Positions 26,960 through 37,744 of a stretch of DNA of 64,000 bases are shown one piece after another; the first letter of the stretch is position 1, and each line of letters opens with the position of its first letter. The position numbers and the translations under genes were made by a program. This DNA is from Paraphaeosphaeria minitans (Eukaryota; Ascomycota; Dothideomycetes; Pleosporales; Didymosphaeriaceae): assembly GCA_015832175.1 (NCBI GenBank), contig WJXW01000011.1, forward strand, positions 186,001 to 250,000, read 5' to 3'. The notes beneath the pieces are model-generated. The model saw only the letters and a program-made list of their open reading frames with translations, was not told where the DNA came from and searched no databases.

Positions 26960-28006
26960 ATGGACGTCGCGCTGGAGTTTCTCGATCCCCTTATTTTGGA
27001 CAAGGCATATGCATGGGCTCTCCCAAGCACACCCCTCGGAATTGACTCCAGCAATGGCACTCTTCACAGCTTTGCGGCCGCGGAAGCAACCTCGCAATGG
27101 CCACGGGACAACATCTACCGCCAGATAATATCCATCCTGGCATTAACCCAGATAGGCGCAACGAGCCTCTACCTCATCTTCAGCGCATTGTCTTATTATC
27201 TCATTTTCGACAGGAGACTGGAGTACCACCCACGGTTTTTGAAGAACCAGGTCCGCCAAGAAATAATCTCCTCTTTGTCCGCGGTCCCCTTCATCAATCT
27301 TCTCACGCTACCCATCTTCCTGGCCGAGGTCCGCGGAAACAGCTTGCTCTACAACAATGTAAGCGAGTATGGATGGACCTGGATGGCGGTTTCGACGGTG
27401 CTGTACATGGCGTTTAACGACTTGGCCATCTACTGGATCCACCGCCTCGAGCACCACCCTAGCGTGTACAAGTACATTCACAAGCCGCACCACAAGTGGA
27501 TTGGTAAGTCACGTTACCCGCCAACCTCAACCCTCGACTAACCCTCCCAAAGTACCAACCCCATGGGCAGCCCTCGCCTTCCACCCCCTTGACGGCTTCG
27601 TCCAATCCACCCCCTACCAGTACGTCCCCTCCCTCCCCACCCCCCTCATCCATCCCCCCTGACCCCCCTTCCCAGCGTCTTCGTCTTCATTTGCCCCATG
27701 CAACGCCACCTCTACCTGGTGCTCTTCGTGGCGGTGCAGATCTGGACCATCTTCATTCACGACGGCGACATGATCAGCGGCCACTGGACCGAGAAGTGGC
27801 TCAACAGCCCCGCGCACCACACGCTGCACCACATGTACTTCACCGTCAACTACGGACAGTACTTCACCTGGGCGGACACGTACTTTGGATCGCATCGCGC
27901 GCCGCAGCCTGAGCTCGACCCGCTGCACGATGCGCTCAAGGTGCTGCGGGCGAAGGGGTTGGTCGATGAGAACGATCAGCTCATCCAGAAGAAGAAGACG
28001 GAGTAG
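26960..28006 (+). CDS. ERG3: Sterol C5-desaturase
   Basis: Exons 26960-27503, 27553-27619 and 27676-28006, introns of 49 and 56 bp; 313 aa. It belongs to the fatty-acid hydroxylase/sterol desaturase family. The three histidine clusters that hold the di-iron centre are intact: HRLEHH (161-166), HKPHHKW (174-180) and HHTLHH (251-256). Several membrane segments fit an ER protein (for example 55-85, 103-122, 140-160 and 213-232). It introduces the C5-C6 double bond into episterol in ergosterol synthesis, and family members influence azole response. The start codon has a good context (CACCATGG). Nothing unusual was seen in the coding region. Confidence 0.93.
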
Positions 28007-28348
28007 CCTCGCCGCGGTGATGATTTTTTGCGCGTCGACGAGGTTGACGTTTTCGGTTGTGCTCGACGTGGGCGATTTGCGACAGACTTCCCTTCCGTTC
28101 CCTTCCCTTCTCTTATTCTCTTCTATGGAATGTCTTCAGCGCCCGCCTGTGGATAGAAAAAGTTTTTTTCGATGTCCTGTACGATACGCGGTCGAGAGGT
28201 AGTTTAGCATGCAGAGCCCGTCTATGTTGTACGAAGGACGCTGCGCTGGGAGATGCCGGCATCATTGTACAGCTGAGCCAAAGCAACTCGGACTACACGC
28301 ACTGCATCACGATAATTTCTAATGACACGGTTCGTTCGTTTGAACATG

Positions 28349-28351
<3 letters not shown>

Positions 28352-28381
<30 letters not shown>
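28352..28381. repeat. (CT)n dinucleotide repeat
   Basis: About 14 consecutive CT units in the ERG3 downstream region. Confidence 0.9.
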
Positions 28382-28384
<3 letters not shown>

Positions 28385-28656
28385 GCATGCCACCTTCCCT
28401 CCACCGCCGCCACCCATACCCACACTCAAACACACGTCAGCACACCATCCGCGTCGCCCTCCTAGCGAGAAGAAAAACAAGGCACAGCCAAGCAAGGACG
28501 CACACGAAAAAATGCATCGCAAGCAAACCGCCATCAAGTCCGAAAGCTACGCCGCCTGGACTTTTTACCTAAGTTTATTTATTTTGTTGATTTTATTTGT
28601 TAGTTCGTCCGGTATCATCAAAGTCCAAGTCTGGCTCTGACTCTACCTCTACCTCT

Positions 28657-28738
28657 TCATCTCATCTCGTCTCATCTCATCTCATCTCATCTCATCTCAT
28701 CTCATCTCATCTCATCTCATCTCATCTCATCTCATCCC
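28657..28738. repeat. (CATCT)n pentanucleotide repeat
   Basis: Roughly 16 units of CATCT with one CGTCT variant near the start. A short DNA tract of alternating pyrimidine bias. Confidence 0.9.
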
Positions 28739-29017
28739 ATTCCGCAATGCAAGCGCGCCACTCTCGCGTCGGTGAACCTAGGTAGTCTATCCATCCATCT
28801 CCACAGTGCAACCCCATACCATCTCCCATCTACCCACCCACTTAGTCGGAACAAAAAAATCTTTCTTCTTTCCCTCATCCAATCCCCTCATTCAAACCCA
28901 TTCCCCCCCCCACCCTAAAAAGAAAGAAAAAAAAAAGAACAAAAAAAAGAGAAAAGGAGAAACCTAACAATCAGTAACAATTAAAGATCCCAGCCAGCCC
29001 TCCGTCGGTCCGTCGGC

Positions 29018-29056
29018 CCGTGCGGTGCGGTGCGGTGCGGTGCGGTGCGGCGGTGC
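29018..29056. repeat. (GTGCG)n pentanucleotide repeat
   Basis: About six to seven units of GTGCG, GC-rich, directly followed by a degenerate unit. Confidence 0.85.
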
Positions 29057-29362
29057 AGCCACCCCTCCCTCCCCCTCCCCTGGCACGCGCCCCGTTTCAC
29101 CCTACGCGACGATCCGTTTCATCGCGTTCGCGGTTCGCAGTTCGCGGTTCGCTAGCGGCGTGCCGCATCCGCATCCACATCCGCATGCGTGGAATGCTGC
29201 GGAGTGGGACGGGGTACACGACGGTGACGGCGAGTGAGCGGACAAACGGGCGGGCAGACGGGCGATCTGGATATTGGTGGGAGAGTGCACAGTAGACATG
29301 GGGATGGGGGCGAAGTTTGAATGCCCATCAGCATCTGGATTATCTGTCTTGCCGGTGATCCC

Positions 29363-29396
29363 AATCCCGATCCCGATCCCGATCCCGATCCCGTCC
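29363..29396. repeat. (CCGATC)n hexanucleotide repeat
   Basis: Five to six units of CCGATC, followed by a purine/ACGAG run (GACGAGACGAGACGAGATGAG, about 29417-29443) of a similar simple type. Confidence 0.85.
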
Positions 29397-30224
29397 TCGT
29401 CTCGGGAAACGAAACGGGACGAGACGAGACGAGATGAGATGAGACGGGAGGGAAAGCATCTTTCCACCATGCACCTATCCAATCCCACGTAAGCGTCCAC
29501 CCACCCACCCAACCAACCCCTCCCCTCTCCCCTAAACACAAAGAACAATTCCAACGCCGCCCTAGATGAAGAGAGGCTGTGCCGCATAGAAACAAGCAGC
29601 GCTCCGACGAAAGATAAAAGTAGAGTAGCATAGCGAAAAGCGTAGGAAAGAGAAAGATTAGGACCATGTGTAGCGTTGCGAAACATGCGCCATTCTCTGG
29701 CGTGAGACTGCGTGCGTTTCAGCAGCGGGGACAGACACATCCAACCATAACAGTGCCAAACACGTCGTATTCCACGTGAACATTGACAAGCCGGTTTGCT
29801 TCCCTCGGCGTCTGCACCGGTGCAGGTCGTGGGAACGGTGGTAGCGGTTCGAGACGCAGAGGAAGCAGACAATGAAAAAGAAGAAAAAAATAACCTCTCC
29901 AAATCGAAAAGTGTCAAATGGGGAATCCGAGAATGATATCCGTAGCGAGCCCTATTAATTGCCGGCGCTTTTAGGGTGGTATTCGAAAGGAAATAAGATG
30001 CGCGCGTGCCAAAGGTTGCGGAAACAGTGAACCGCAGAGGAATATCAAGTAGATCGCTGGAGCGAAGGCAAGGAAATCCGGGTAGCCGTCGAAACAGTAC
30101 GATAGGAGATGTAGTAAGCGAGTGCCGTGTCCGTGGACGTCGAGTAACCATCAAAACTCCATGCGCGCCGTGAGGGATGCCTTTGCATCAACAAGAAACC
30201 ACCGTAAGGAGCCGAAGCCTGGTA

Positions 30225-31547
30225 TCACGAATGGAACAGGTCCCAAGCCCTCGCGCAGAGGGAGATGAATTCTTCCTTCTTTCGGTGCTGGGTCTCGGGG
30301 GAGTCGCGGGGTTCGCCGAAAGGCCCCGGGCGTGCATGTTGTCGGCCCAGGGGAGGGGTTCCCATGTCGCGCTCGTACTCGTCGCGGCCTCGTCTCCTGC
30401 CGCTGCCGCTGCGGTGCAGATCGGCGTTTGGCGGGTAGGCTTGGGAAGAGTGCTTGCCGGGCATGGGCGACGGCGGGGTCGGGGGCTGATGGCCACCGTA
30501 GTGCACGATGCGAGGCAAGAGATCCTCACGACCGCCGGAAAGGGTCTGCACAGCTTCCTCGGCGGACTTGTACTCTCGCGGGCGGGACGTCAGCGGCGGC
30601 TGGTGGTGGTGCGGTGGCGGGAATCCTGGGGACGGAAGAGGGGGCGGCTGGTTGGAGTGGGACGAGGTGCCAGGGCTGTTGGTGTACATGCCACGGCCCG
30701 TTCCCAGCGGCTCCGGGAAGACATCTGCGATGGGTGGTAGTCTGTTGCTGGTCTGCTGCGCTGGGACGTGGTGGATGTGCGAGGTTTGCGAGAGGTTCGA
30801 GGGGCCGTTGGCAAGCTGGCGGGACGGCGGCATGTGGTTGCGGAGTCCCGTGAAAGACTGGTTGATGGGTGCCGACTGGATGACGCGCTCGTTTGCAAAC
30901 TGGGAGTGCGAAGGAGGGGCAATGGTAAGACCCGGCGGAGGACCCTTCCTCTTGGGGGTCTTCAAGGGGCGTCCGAACGGGCCCATGTCGTGCTGGCGCG
31001 AGTCGTCCTCGGGCGGTCCACCCTTGGCTCCGCCCTTTTGGCGTGCTTCTATGATCTGCCGCTGCCTTTCTCTCACATCCATGCTCCTTTGCAGCTGCTC
31101 ACGCATCGAGGGATCGTTGGTGTGGAAGCCCGGAGACAGGCAGGCGATGCCAATGTCGACGCCGGTGGAGAGGCCGGCGGGGCGTGCGGTGAGGGCGCCC
31201 GAGGCGTGGACGACGTGCGAGCTGGCGAGGTTGAGGCGGCTGGGGCGGTGGCGCGAGTTGGGCATGTCGGGCGACGAGGGCTCCTTCTTCACGACGATCT
31301 TGGGTGCGGGGCCGCGTGACCTGGTGGAGGAATGAGGGTTAGAGAGGCCTCTGCGGGTGGGAGGAGACATGGAGGTGTTGGGCGGGGTGAGCGGAGCGGT
31401 GGTGGGACTGATGGAGGAGGAGGGTTGGCGGAAAGAAGAAGAGGAAGGCGACTCGTAGGTCGACGACATACGGAAGAGGTGAACGCTTTCCCTCGACTCT
31501 CTGGGGCGCGGCGCTGGAGCCATCACTGGAGGAGGTAGGTGAAGCAT
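30225..31547 (-). CDS. Uncharacterised conserved-looking disordered protein
   Basis: One open frame of 440 codons from an ATG at 31547. The protein is rich in Ser, Pro and His and has basic patches (KIVVKKEP, KTPKRKGPP). A central helix (about 150-175, MREQLQRSMDVRERQRQI) precedes a C-terminal ordered part, where SAEEAVQTLSGGREDLLPRI is followed by a final KKEEFISLCARAWDLFHS. I do not recognise the family. The composition suggests a nuclear regulatory or scaffold protein, which is only an inference. The 5' end is uncertain: another frame opens at an ATG with better context (31701) and could splice in via 31471..31351 (GTATGT to CGCAG, in frame), giving a different N-terminus. Confidence 0.65.
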   Translation of the reverse strand: MLHLPPPVMAPAPRPRESRESVHLFRMSSTYESPSSSSFRQPSSSISPTTAPLTPPNTSMSPPTRRGLSNPHSSTRSRGPAPKIVVKKEPSSPDMPNSRHRPSRLNLASSHVVHASGALTARPAGLSTGVDIGIACLSPGFHTNDPSMREQLQRSMDVRERQRQIIEARQKGGAKGGPPEDDSRQHDMGPFGRPLKTPKRKGPPPGLTIAPPSHSQFANERVIQSAPINQSFTGLRNHMPPSRQLANGPSNLSQTSHIHHVPAQQTSNRLPPIADVFPEPLGTGRGMYTNSPGTSSHSNQPPPLPSPGFPPPHHHQPPLTSRPREYKSAEEAVQTLSGGREDLLPRIVHYGGHQPPTPPSPMPGKHSSQAYPPNADLHRSGSGRRRGRDEYERDMGTPPLGRQHARPGPFGEPRDSPETQHRKKEEFISLCARAWDLFHS

Positions 31548-32106
31548 TGTCGGCAGCGCGATGAGAGAGATGGGAGGTGGGCGTCACGTTGTGGGGAGAG
31601 GCAGCATTGGGCGCGATGGCAGCATATACTCTGCTGGGCCCCGGCTCGAGCACGGGCGCGTGTGGAGCGGACACAGGGGGGGCAGCGACGGCGGAGGTCA
31701 TGGTGCTGTGGTAGGTCGAGGGGCTCGTGTGAAAGAATAGATGAGAAGGAGTGTCGCAAGAGTGCTTGGGGGGGGAGGGGTCCGTCCCGCTACACCCAAG
31801 GTGTGAAGAGCGGCAGTGCTAGCCCAGTCGGCGCGCGTGCAATGGAGAGGGGGGAAAAGGCGTCTGGGCGAGCAAGCGGCGGGCGGGGAGTGCAAAGGCG
31901 CAGCGCAGTGCGGCTCAAGGTGGAGCGCAGATGAAGGATTCCGACGAGAGGTGGGACAGATGGGATCTCGACTAAAAATGGCAATGGGGCCTGTTGACTT
32001 GAAAGGCACTGGGTGACTAGGCAGGCTTGAACTGGCACAGGGCAGGGCGCCGAGCGGCGGGCATCTTCACTTGGAAAAAATCGTCTGGTCAAGACGGCGG
32101 CTGCTT

Positions 32107-32200
32107 TAGATGTCTGGTTTGTCTGCTGCTTTAGATGTCTGGTTTATGTTCCAAGTATGGTTTATGTTCCATGTCTGGTTTGTCTGCTGCTTTAGATGGT
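32107..32200. repeat. Imperfect tandem repeat, TTTAGATGTCTGGTTTGTCTGCTG type
   Basis: A unit of about 25-27 bp built on GCTTTAGATGTCTGGTTT occurs three times, with an inserted variant (TATGTTCCA) copied twice. Confidence 0.75.
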
Positions 32201-32504
32201 GGCGGTGATTTCGCATGCAGCTGGCGGACGGTGCCAATCACCGCTCGCGTCCAGCGTTTCACCCAGTTTGACCAGCCCGGAAGTAGCGCACGCTCGCCCG
32301 CCTCGAAACGCACCGCGCCCGTCGCCAGATTGCATGGACCGTCGTTCATGGCACGCCGACGCGCGAGGGTTTCAGCGCAGCAGCAGCAGCACCGCCGAGT
32401 CCGACCAGTCCATGAGCCCAGAGAGCCTGCCAGACGGCGGGCGAGCAGACGGGTTCGTCTCGATTCGTCAGGGCGGATTGCGCACTCGGTCCAGCGGACG
32501 ACAG

Positions 32505-32660
32505 TGGACAGTGGACAGTGGACAGTGGACAGTGGACAGTGGACGACAGTGGACGACAGTGGACAGTGAACAGTGAACAGTGGACAGTGGACGACAGTGG
32601 ACAGTGAACAGTGAACAGTGGACACTAGACACTACACACTACACACTACACACTACTAGT
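32505..32660. repeat. Heptanucleotide minisatellite GTGGACA
   Basis: About 15 units of GTGGACA, with GTGAACA and GACGACA variants interspersed in higher-order order. It decays at the right into CACTACA units. Confidence 0.9.
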
Positions 32661-33188
32661 AGACACAGTAGCACCGTGGCAAGACTCTCACCTCTCATGC
32701 ACTCACGGACACGGTTGATTGAAACACGATGCGTCCGAGGGCCGGGAACGGACGGACTACCTAGGTAGATAGAAGCAACATTTTCACCAATGTTGTCTGC
32801 CAATCAGCCGGCCGAGGGATCGGACTGGGCTGCGGTGCCAATCAACCATGTCTCGGAGCCTCTACTAGGGCTAGAGGCTGGAGGCTGGACAGTGGAGGGT
32901 AGCATCGCAGCACGACGGGTACAGGACAGGACACAGTGGACACTCAACCTCGCATCATCCGCCCATTCCCATTCCCGCCGTGTCATTTCGCGTACTGTCT
33001 ACCCAGAGCCCAGGGCCCCCGCTGGCTGTCCCGCTGGCTGTCCCGCTGGCTGTCCCGCTGCATGTCTGCCAATCGCAACACAAAAGGCCCGTCCATCGCC
33101 TCGGATCATTCGACTTGCAAGCTACTGTCTACCTACACGCCCGTCAGAGGGTCCCTGCGTCCGCCCATTATTGGTACACGCGACTTGA

Positions 33189-33272
33189 TTTTAACCTACT
33201 TGAACCTACTTGAACCTACTTGAACCTACTTGAACCTACTTGAACCTACTTGAACCTACTTGAACCTACTTC
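33189..33272. repeat. Ten-base tandem repeat CTACTTGAAC
   Basis: Eight nearly perfect copies of CTACTTGAAC. A second short repeat, GCTGGCTGTCCC in three copies, lies at about 33021-33058. Confidence 0.9.
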
Positions 33273-33354
33273 CAGCCTCGACCATCTGGATACGGCTTCT
33301 CAATGGCAGCCAGCCTCGACCATCTAGAGACATGATCCCGATTGCAGCCTCGGC

Positions 33355-33590
33355 CATGCTAACCCTATCTTTGCTAGCCCTGTCGATACTAACCTATTCT
33401 GTTTGTGCTAACCCTATACATGCTGACCTTGTATTTGCTAGCCCCATGCACGCTAGCGCCCCAATGCTAATCCAATATATGCTAACCCTATCCTCCATCA
33501 TGCTAGCCCAATCCACACTAACCCCTCCCATCCACGCCAACCCCATCCAGCCTCCCCCACACTAACCCCTTCTCACCCCCGCTAACCCGT
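33355..33590. repeat. Degenerate GCTAACCCYAT minisatellite
   Basis: Around a dozen diverged copies of GCTAACCC/GCTAGCCC spaced 12-25 bp apart over about 235 bp. The spacing is irregular, so this is an old, decayed array. Confidence 0.65.
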
Positions 33591-33591
33591 C

Positions 33592-34106
33592 TCACCCAGC
33601 CCCCGCCCTCGCACCCCGTACGTACCACGTGCCCGTCGCACAAATAGATGCCCGTGTGCCCCCGCCCGTTGCACTGCCTGCTGGGCGACTAGGTAGCCAG
33701 ACTAGGTTGAACATGACGATGAAAAGCAGGTTGCGAGCATCTCTGTAAGACGGTATTATCGTGAAGATGCGGCGATAGAGGAGCAGCACGCTGATCTTGA
33801 TCAGACCAGCAGTGGCCGAGAAGAGAATCAGGGAAGAGTACTCCCACTAAGTTCGTAAGTCGTTGTCGTCTGAAAAGCGTGCGAGTAACTCACCCTCCTC
33901 GTCCTCACGATTCGCGAGGTCGGTCCCGCGAAACCGGGCACGAAGTCGGAGCTCGAAAAATGCATGTAGCGGTATCCCGGTGACTTGGTTCCGAGGCCGT
34001 AAAAGTACATTGTCGACAGGCCGATGATGCCAGCGAACGCTGGGAGCATGAGCCAGTCGTCTGCTTGGTGTTTCTGACCAAGTCGCTTTCTCATCACAAA
34101 TCGCAA
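33592..34106 (-). pseudogene. Truncated fungal rhodopsin-like membrane protein gene
   Basis: The minus strand encodes LRFVMRKRLGQKHQADDWLM, two membrane segments and, after a putative intron (donor near 33893, acceptor near 33850), EYSSLILFSATAGLIKISVL and LLYRRIFTI. These are hallmarks of the large fungal rhodopsin-domain family (integral membrane, seven helices). The sequence stops after about the fourth helix, at FNLVW, and runs into the minisatellite region. The first helix is also missing, with a stop just upstream. So the gene seems to have lost both ends. The family's usual length is 350-450 aa. The function of these proteins is unknown. Confidence 0.5.
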
Positions 34107-34349
34107 GATGAAATGTTAATGCAAGGGAGGATATTAGGTACCTGTTCGGGGATGATCCACTTCCACCACTTTGGGGGCCAACCTAGCGCCAGCGCTTCGT
34201 GCAATACACTGCCTCAACTTCACGCATAACATCGGATCATGGCGTGTACACATCTCACCTGACACTGCCTCCACAAGATTCTGAATATCTCGTGTTGACC
34301 CAGAGTGAAGAATGCGGCACCAGATCTCTTTCACTGCCATGGCGTGAAA

Positions 34350-35294
34350 ATGGATGAAGAAAAACGTCTCCTCTCCGAGAGCGACATTGTATCTGAGCAA
34401 GGGGAGCACTTTGAGACCCCTTCGCCTCAGCGAAACTTGCGACCTATCTTTTCATTCTCGTACTTTACTTCTGTAATTGCAATCCTCTTACTGATTTCCG
34501 TGACCGCGAACGTCTTCCAGTGCCTACAATTCAACACATACGCATTTCAACCGTCGACATGTAAGATACCAGCCCCGTAAATTCCCACCATGCTAAACCC
34601 CCTTCCACAGTCCCAGAACTCCAAAAGCTACAGCATCGGATCAAAACACATCACGCCGAGCATGGCGTGAAGAACAGCGACTACCAGGGCGTCCCCAGCA
34701 ATGTGACCGCGGCAGCATGGACAGCTCTGCTCCAACGTACGTGAGATCGCACTCCACCTCCGCATGCACATCACGCCTGAAATCCAACAAGACATCAGCA
34801 TTCTTCTTCAACGCCTCAGCCTCTGGACTCTCCGCCGCCTCCGTCTCTCCCGCAGACGCCGTGCGCGACAAGCAAAGCGGCTACCTAGCCAGCCTAGGCG
34901 TCTACCACGAGCTCCACTGTCTGGTACGCTTCCCTTGCCTCCGCTCCCCCTTTTATTTTTTTTTTTTTTTTACCAATTCCCAACTGAACGCCCGCCCCAG
35001 AACCAACTCCGCAACCTCCTCTACCTTGGTACCGGCCCCGCGGCCTTGTCCTCAGAGCAAATTACCTACTACCACTCCCATTTGGACCACTGCATCGAAG
35101 CCATCCGCCTCTCAAGCACGTGCAACGCCGATCTGAGTCTGTACACGTTTACGTGGCCACGGGAGGAGGATTTCACGTTTCTGGACGCACATTCGAAGAC
35201 GCCGAGGAAGTGCGTTGACTGGGGGCAGGTTGAGAAGTGGAGTATGGAGAGGAAGGTGGAGTTGGCGCTTACGGTGATGAAGCCTGGGGAGTGA
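34350..35294 (+). CDS. UstYa-like oxidase (DUF3328)
   Basis: Exons 34350-34560, 34611-34736, 34799-34923 and 35001-35294; 251 aa. An acidic N-terminus precedes one membrane anchor (about residues 33-57), then a lumenal domain with the two signature motifs, YHELHC (148-153) and HLDHC (181-185). These HXXHC motifs define the UstYa family, copper-dependent oxidases that cyclise or modify RiPP peptides and other fungal metabolites. The third exon start is the least certain (GTACGTGAG donor, CATCAG acceptor); it was chosen because it alone keeps the frame. No precursor peptide gene with repeated Kex2 sites is seen beside it. The only neighbour of possible relevance is the broken rhodopsin-like gene. 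Confidence 0.8.
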
Positions 35295-35492
35295 ATCGTA
35301 ATATTTGAGAAAATCGTCAGATATCCAGAGGATGTATCTATACATGCTAGCCAAACGGAGAACACCAACTCCAGAGATGCAAACGGCCATTTTGCCTGTT
35401 GCCCGCTGTACACACCTCAAGACGCCATGATGGCCGGAAAAGAAACGACTGAAAAGCCAGGCCTCGACAGTGTCCAGCTGAAGAAAAAAAAT

Positions 35493-36931
35493 CTAACGAC
35501 GTCCACCACCGCGGTTGTTCCGTATCTTGCGCATGATATCGACGTCACCCGAGCGGCCCTTGTTGTTCTCGTTGAACACGACATTGCTCTTGGGAACGAT
35601 CGTGTACGTGGTTGGGCCGGCTTCAGCACGAGCGCGCATATAGGTTGTAGGGACTGCGAGTGCTTTGGTACGAGCTGCGGCTTGTGCTGCGGCTTGGCTG
35701 GCCTGAGGATCGGCGACGCGTTTTTGGACATTACTGCAGGTTTGTTAGCAATGCTAGAGAAAGGCGAGAAGATGTGGGATACATACGTCGGGTCGTAGTC
35801 AGCCTGAGCGAACTCCTTCTTGCGGTAGTCATCGGAACGTTTCAGGATAGGACGAGTCCAATCCGTGTACAGACGCTCTGCTTGCCGCCGGATTGTCAAC
35901 TCGGGACGCTTGCTCTTGCAGTAGAACATGATAACTTTGCCGATGCCTGAGGCAACAAGACTGTCCTTGGTAATAGGAAGCTTCGCCAAGGCAGCGAAAA
36001 GCTCCTTCTGGATGTCGTATGCGGGAAGGCTGCCATCGCTAAGAGGCTCGAGGAAGAAGCGCACAGCTTCTAGAAGATTGGTCTCGGGATCGACAATGGA
36101 ATCCTTGATGCTGTTCTTGTTCAACATGGTGACAACTTCGGGCAGCAGCTTAAGCTTGTGCCTAGCCGGCTCGCCGCGCTTTCGACCTTCGTTGTCTGCC
36201 TCAGCTGCCGAGGCCATGCGCCGGCGCATGTCTTCGATTTCGGCGTCGGCCATTCCTTCCAGGTCGATACCGTCCTTCTTGCGCCGGCGCGAGCCTCCCG
36301 AGGGCTTCATTATAGCCTTCAGCTGCTCATCAAGAGCGCGCTGCCGCCCTACCCGCGTTGTTAGCGATCGTTGTGTGAATGTACAGCCGAGCTACCTACG
36401 CTGTTCGGGAGTGAGACTCTCGTCGTTCTCATCCGCCTCGGCTGCCCTGCCCTTCTTCCTCGATCGAGCTTTCCGCGCGCCAGCCGCCTCGTCGCCACCG
36501 TCGTCCTCGTCGTCGCGGTTCTTCTTTCGTCGCGGCTTGTCGGCGCGCTTCTTCTTCTTCTTTGGTGCATCACCCTCGCCCTCTGCTCGTTTCCGCTTAT
36601 GCACCCCGATAAGGTTCATGTTCTCGCCGTCGATGACTTGCGCCGGGCGCTCTTCAATAGCGAGGGCGCCCTCATCGAACTCCTCGAACTGCTGGTCGTC
36701 CAGCTCACTCAGTGCAGAATCGTTGTCTGACAAGCCGCCCTCTTGAACATCGTCCGGGTCAGGCATCTCGTCCCTGGCTTCTGTGACCTCCATATCCTGG
36801 TCGGTCGCGCCAAGGGGTGGGTTGACGCCGCTTTCCTCTTCGACTTCGGGTGCGAGAGGGTCCTCTGGCTCGTTGCCAGCCTCAGGCAGCGGCGAGTTGG
36901 AGTGCGAACGGGCGAACTCAGCGTCCTCCAT
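35493..36931 (-). CDS. IWS1: Transcription elongation factor IWS1/SPN1
   Basis: Exons 36931-36400, 36348-35787 and 35733-35493, introns of 51 and 53 bp; 444 aa. The N-terminal half is acidic and disordered, followed by a strongly basic segment (KKKKKRADKPRRKKNR). The central domain (about 225-330) is the TFIIS N-terminal/LW fold, for example LLEAVRFFLEPLSDGSLP and RRQAERLYTDWTRPI. The C-terminus is rich in Ala and Arg and ends with a GGGRR tail. IWS1 binds SPT6 and the RNA polymerase II elongation complex. The gene diverges from PCF11. Confidence 0.93.
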
Positions 36932-37744
36932 GATGGGCGCGGCGATTTCGGCCAACCGAAAGAAATCTGAGAGACGAGAGATAAGAGAGATACAGAGAGA
37001 GGTGTAGCTGGCGATAATCGCGTGCAAATGGGCGGAGTGAAGAGTGATGCGCACGTCAACTTCAAAGAAAGCTGGGAGCGTCGCGGTCGCGGCGATTCGG
37101 CGAAAGTGTCCAGCCGCTAGCGGCAGGCGCAACGTGGGTCCAAGCGCCGCTTCCTTCCTTTGACCTCTCACTAACAAACCGCAACGGGCGCCTGCTTCGG
37201 CATCCGCCTCTAGTTCTCTTCACTACTCACCACTTCACCTTGTGCGCGCGCGACCACCCGCACATCTCACTACACCCGGGCGTCTGAACAGCGCTCTCAC
37301 GCGACAACCGCTTTCTCCCTACGCTTCTGTCAAGCGCGACACTCACCCTCACAGTCTCCGACCGCGTCTCTGCGGCTTATAGCGTCCGCGCACGGTTCTG
37401 CTCCGGCTGGCTTGGAGGAGAGAAGAGAGGACAAACTCGCGGGGTGGTGGCTCCGGCACTGGCTGGGAGATTGCGAGATCTGTCGCTGTTCTGGGCATCT
37501 GGCGCAGTGCTTACGCTGCTCTTGCCTGGCGAGACATTCATCAATAGCTAGCATCAAGGCGAAAACATCACTTTGTCTTAGTGTGTTCGAGAGCGAGGAA
37601 ACACTTCGTCCCTCTTGTTGACCCGAAGCACCTGTCCGGACCGCCGAAGTTCGATCGAGCAACTCATTCTCATCTCGCGCACCACTTTTCCCTCTAACCA
37701 AAGCGCCCTTTTCTTACTCTGTCTTCCGCACCAATCTGCCCAAA
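36932..37744. promoter_or_regulatory. Shared divergent promoter region of IWS1 and PCF11
   Basis: 813 bp between the two start codons. No coding domain is seen. The PCF11-proximal side has C/T-rich tracts (about 37205-37275 and 37685-37735). The small frames inside it are not supported. Confidence 0.5.

Larger units (their letters stand above)
28007..30224. other. 2.2 kb convergent intergenic region rich in simple repeats
   Basis: Lies between the 3' ends of ERG3 and the uncharacterised gene at 30225. It holds four simple-repeat tracts listed separately, and an A-rich run near 28920-28960. A 350-codon minus-strand frame (29102-30154) is composed of translated repeats and lacks domains, so it is not called. 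Confidence 0.55.
31548..33591. other. 2 kb intergenic region with a minisatellite cluster
   Basis: Upstream of the disordered-protein gene. The first part may hold its 5' exon (see that entry). From 32.1 kb on it is dominated by four different short tandem repeats listed separately. No coding domain is recognised. Confidence 0.5.

Noticed and set aside
29102..30154. 350-codon minus-strand frame
   Set aside because: It translates simple repeats (poly Gly-Ile, Ser-Arg runs), has no domain, and lies in a convergent 3' region.
6716..35294. RiPP cluster made of the S41 peptidase, FAD oxidase and UstYa gene
   Set aside because: They are 22 kb apart with several core genes between, and no precursor peptide was seen.
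37330..37701. 123-codon minus-strand frame upstream of PCF11
   Set aside because: It lies in the divergent promoter/5' UTR and has no recognisable sequence.
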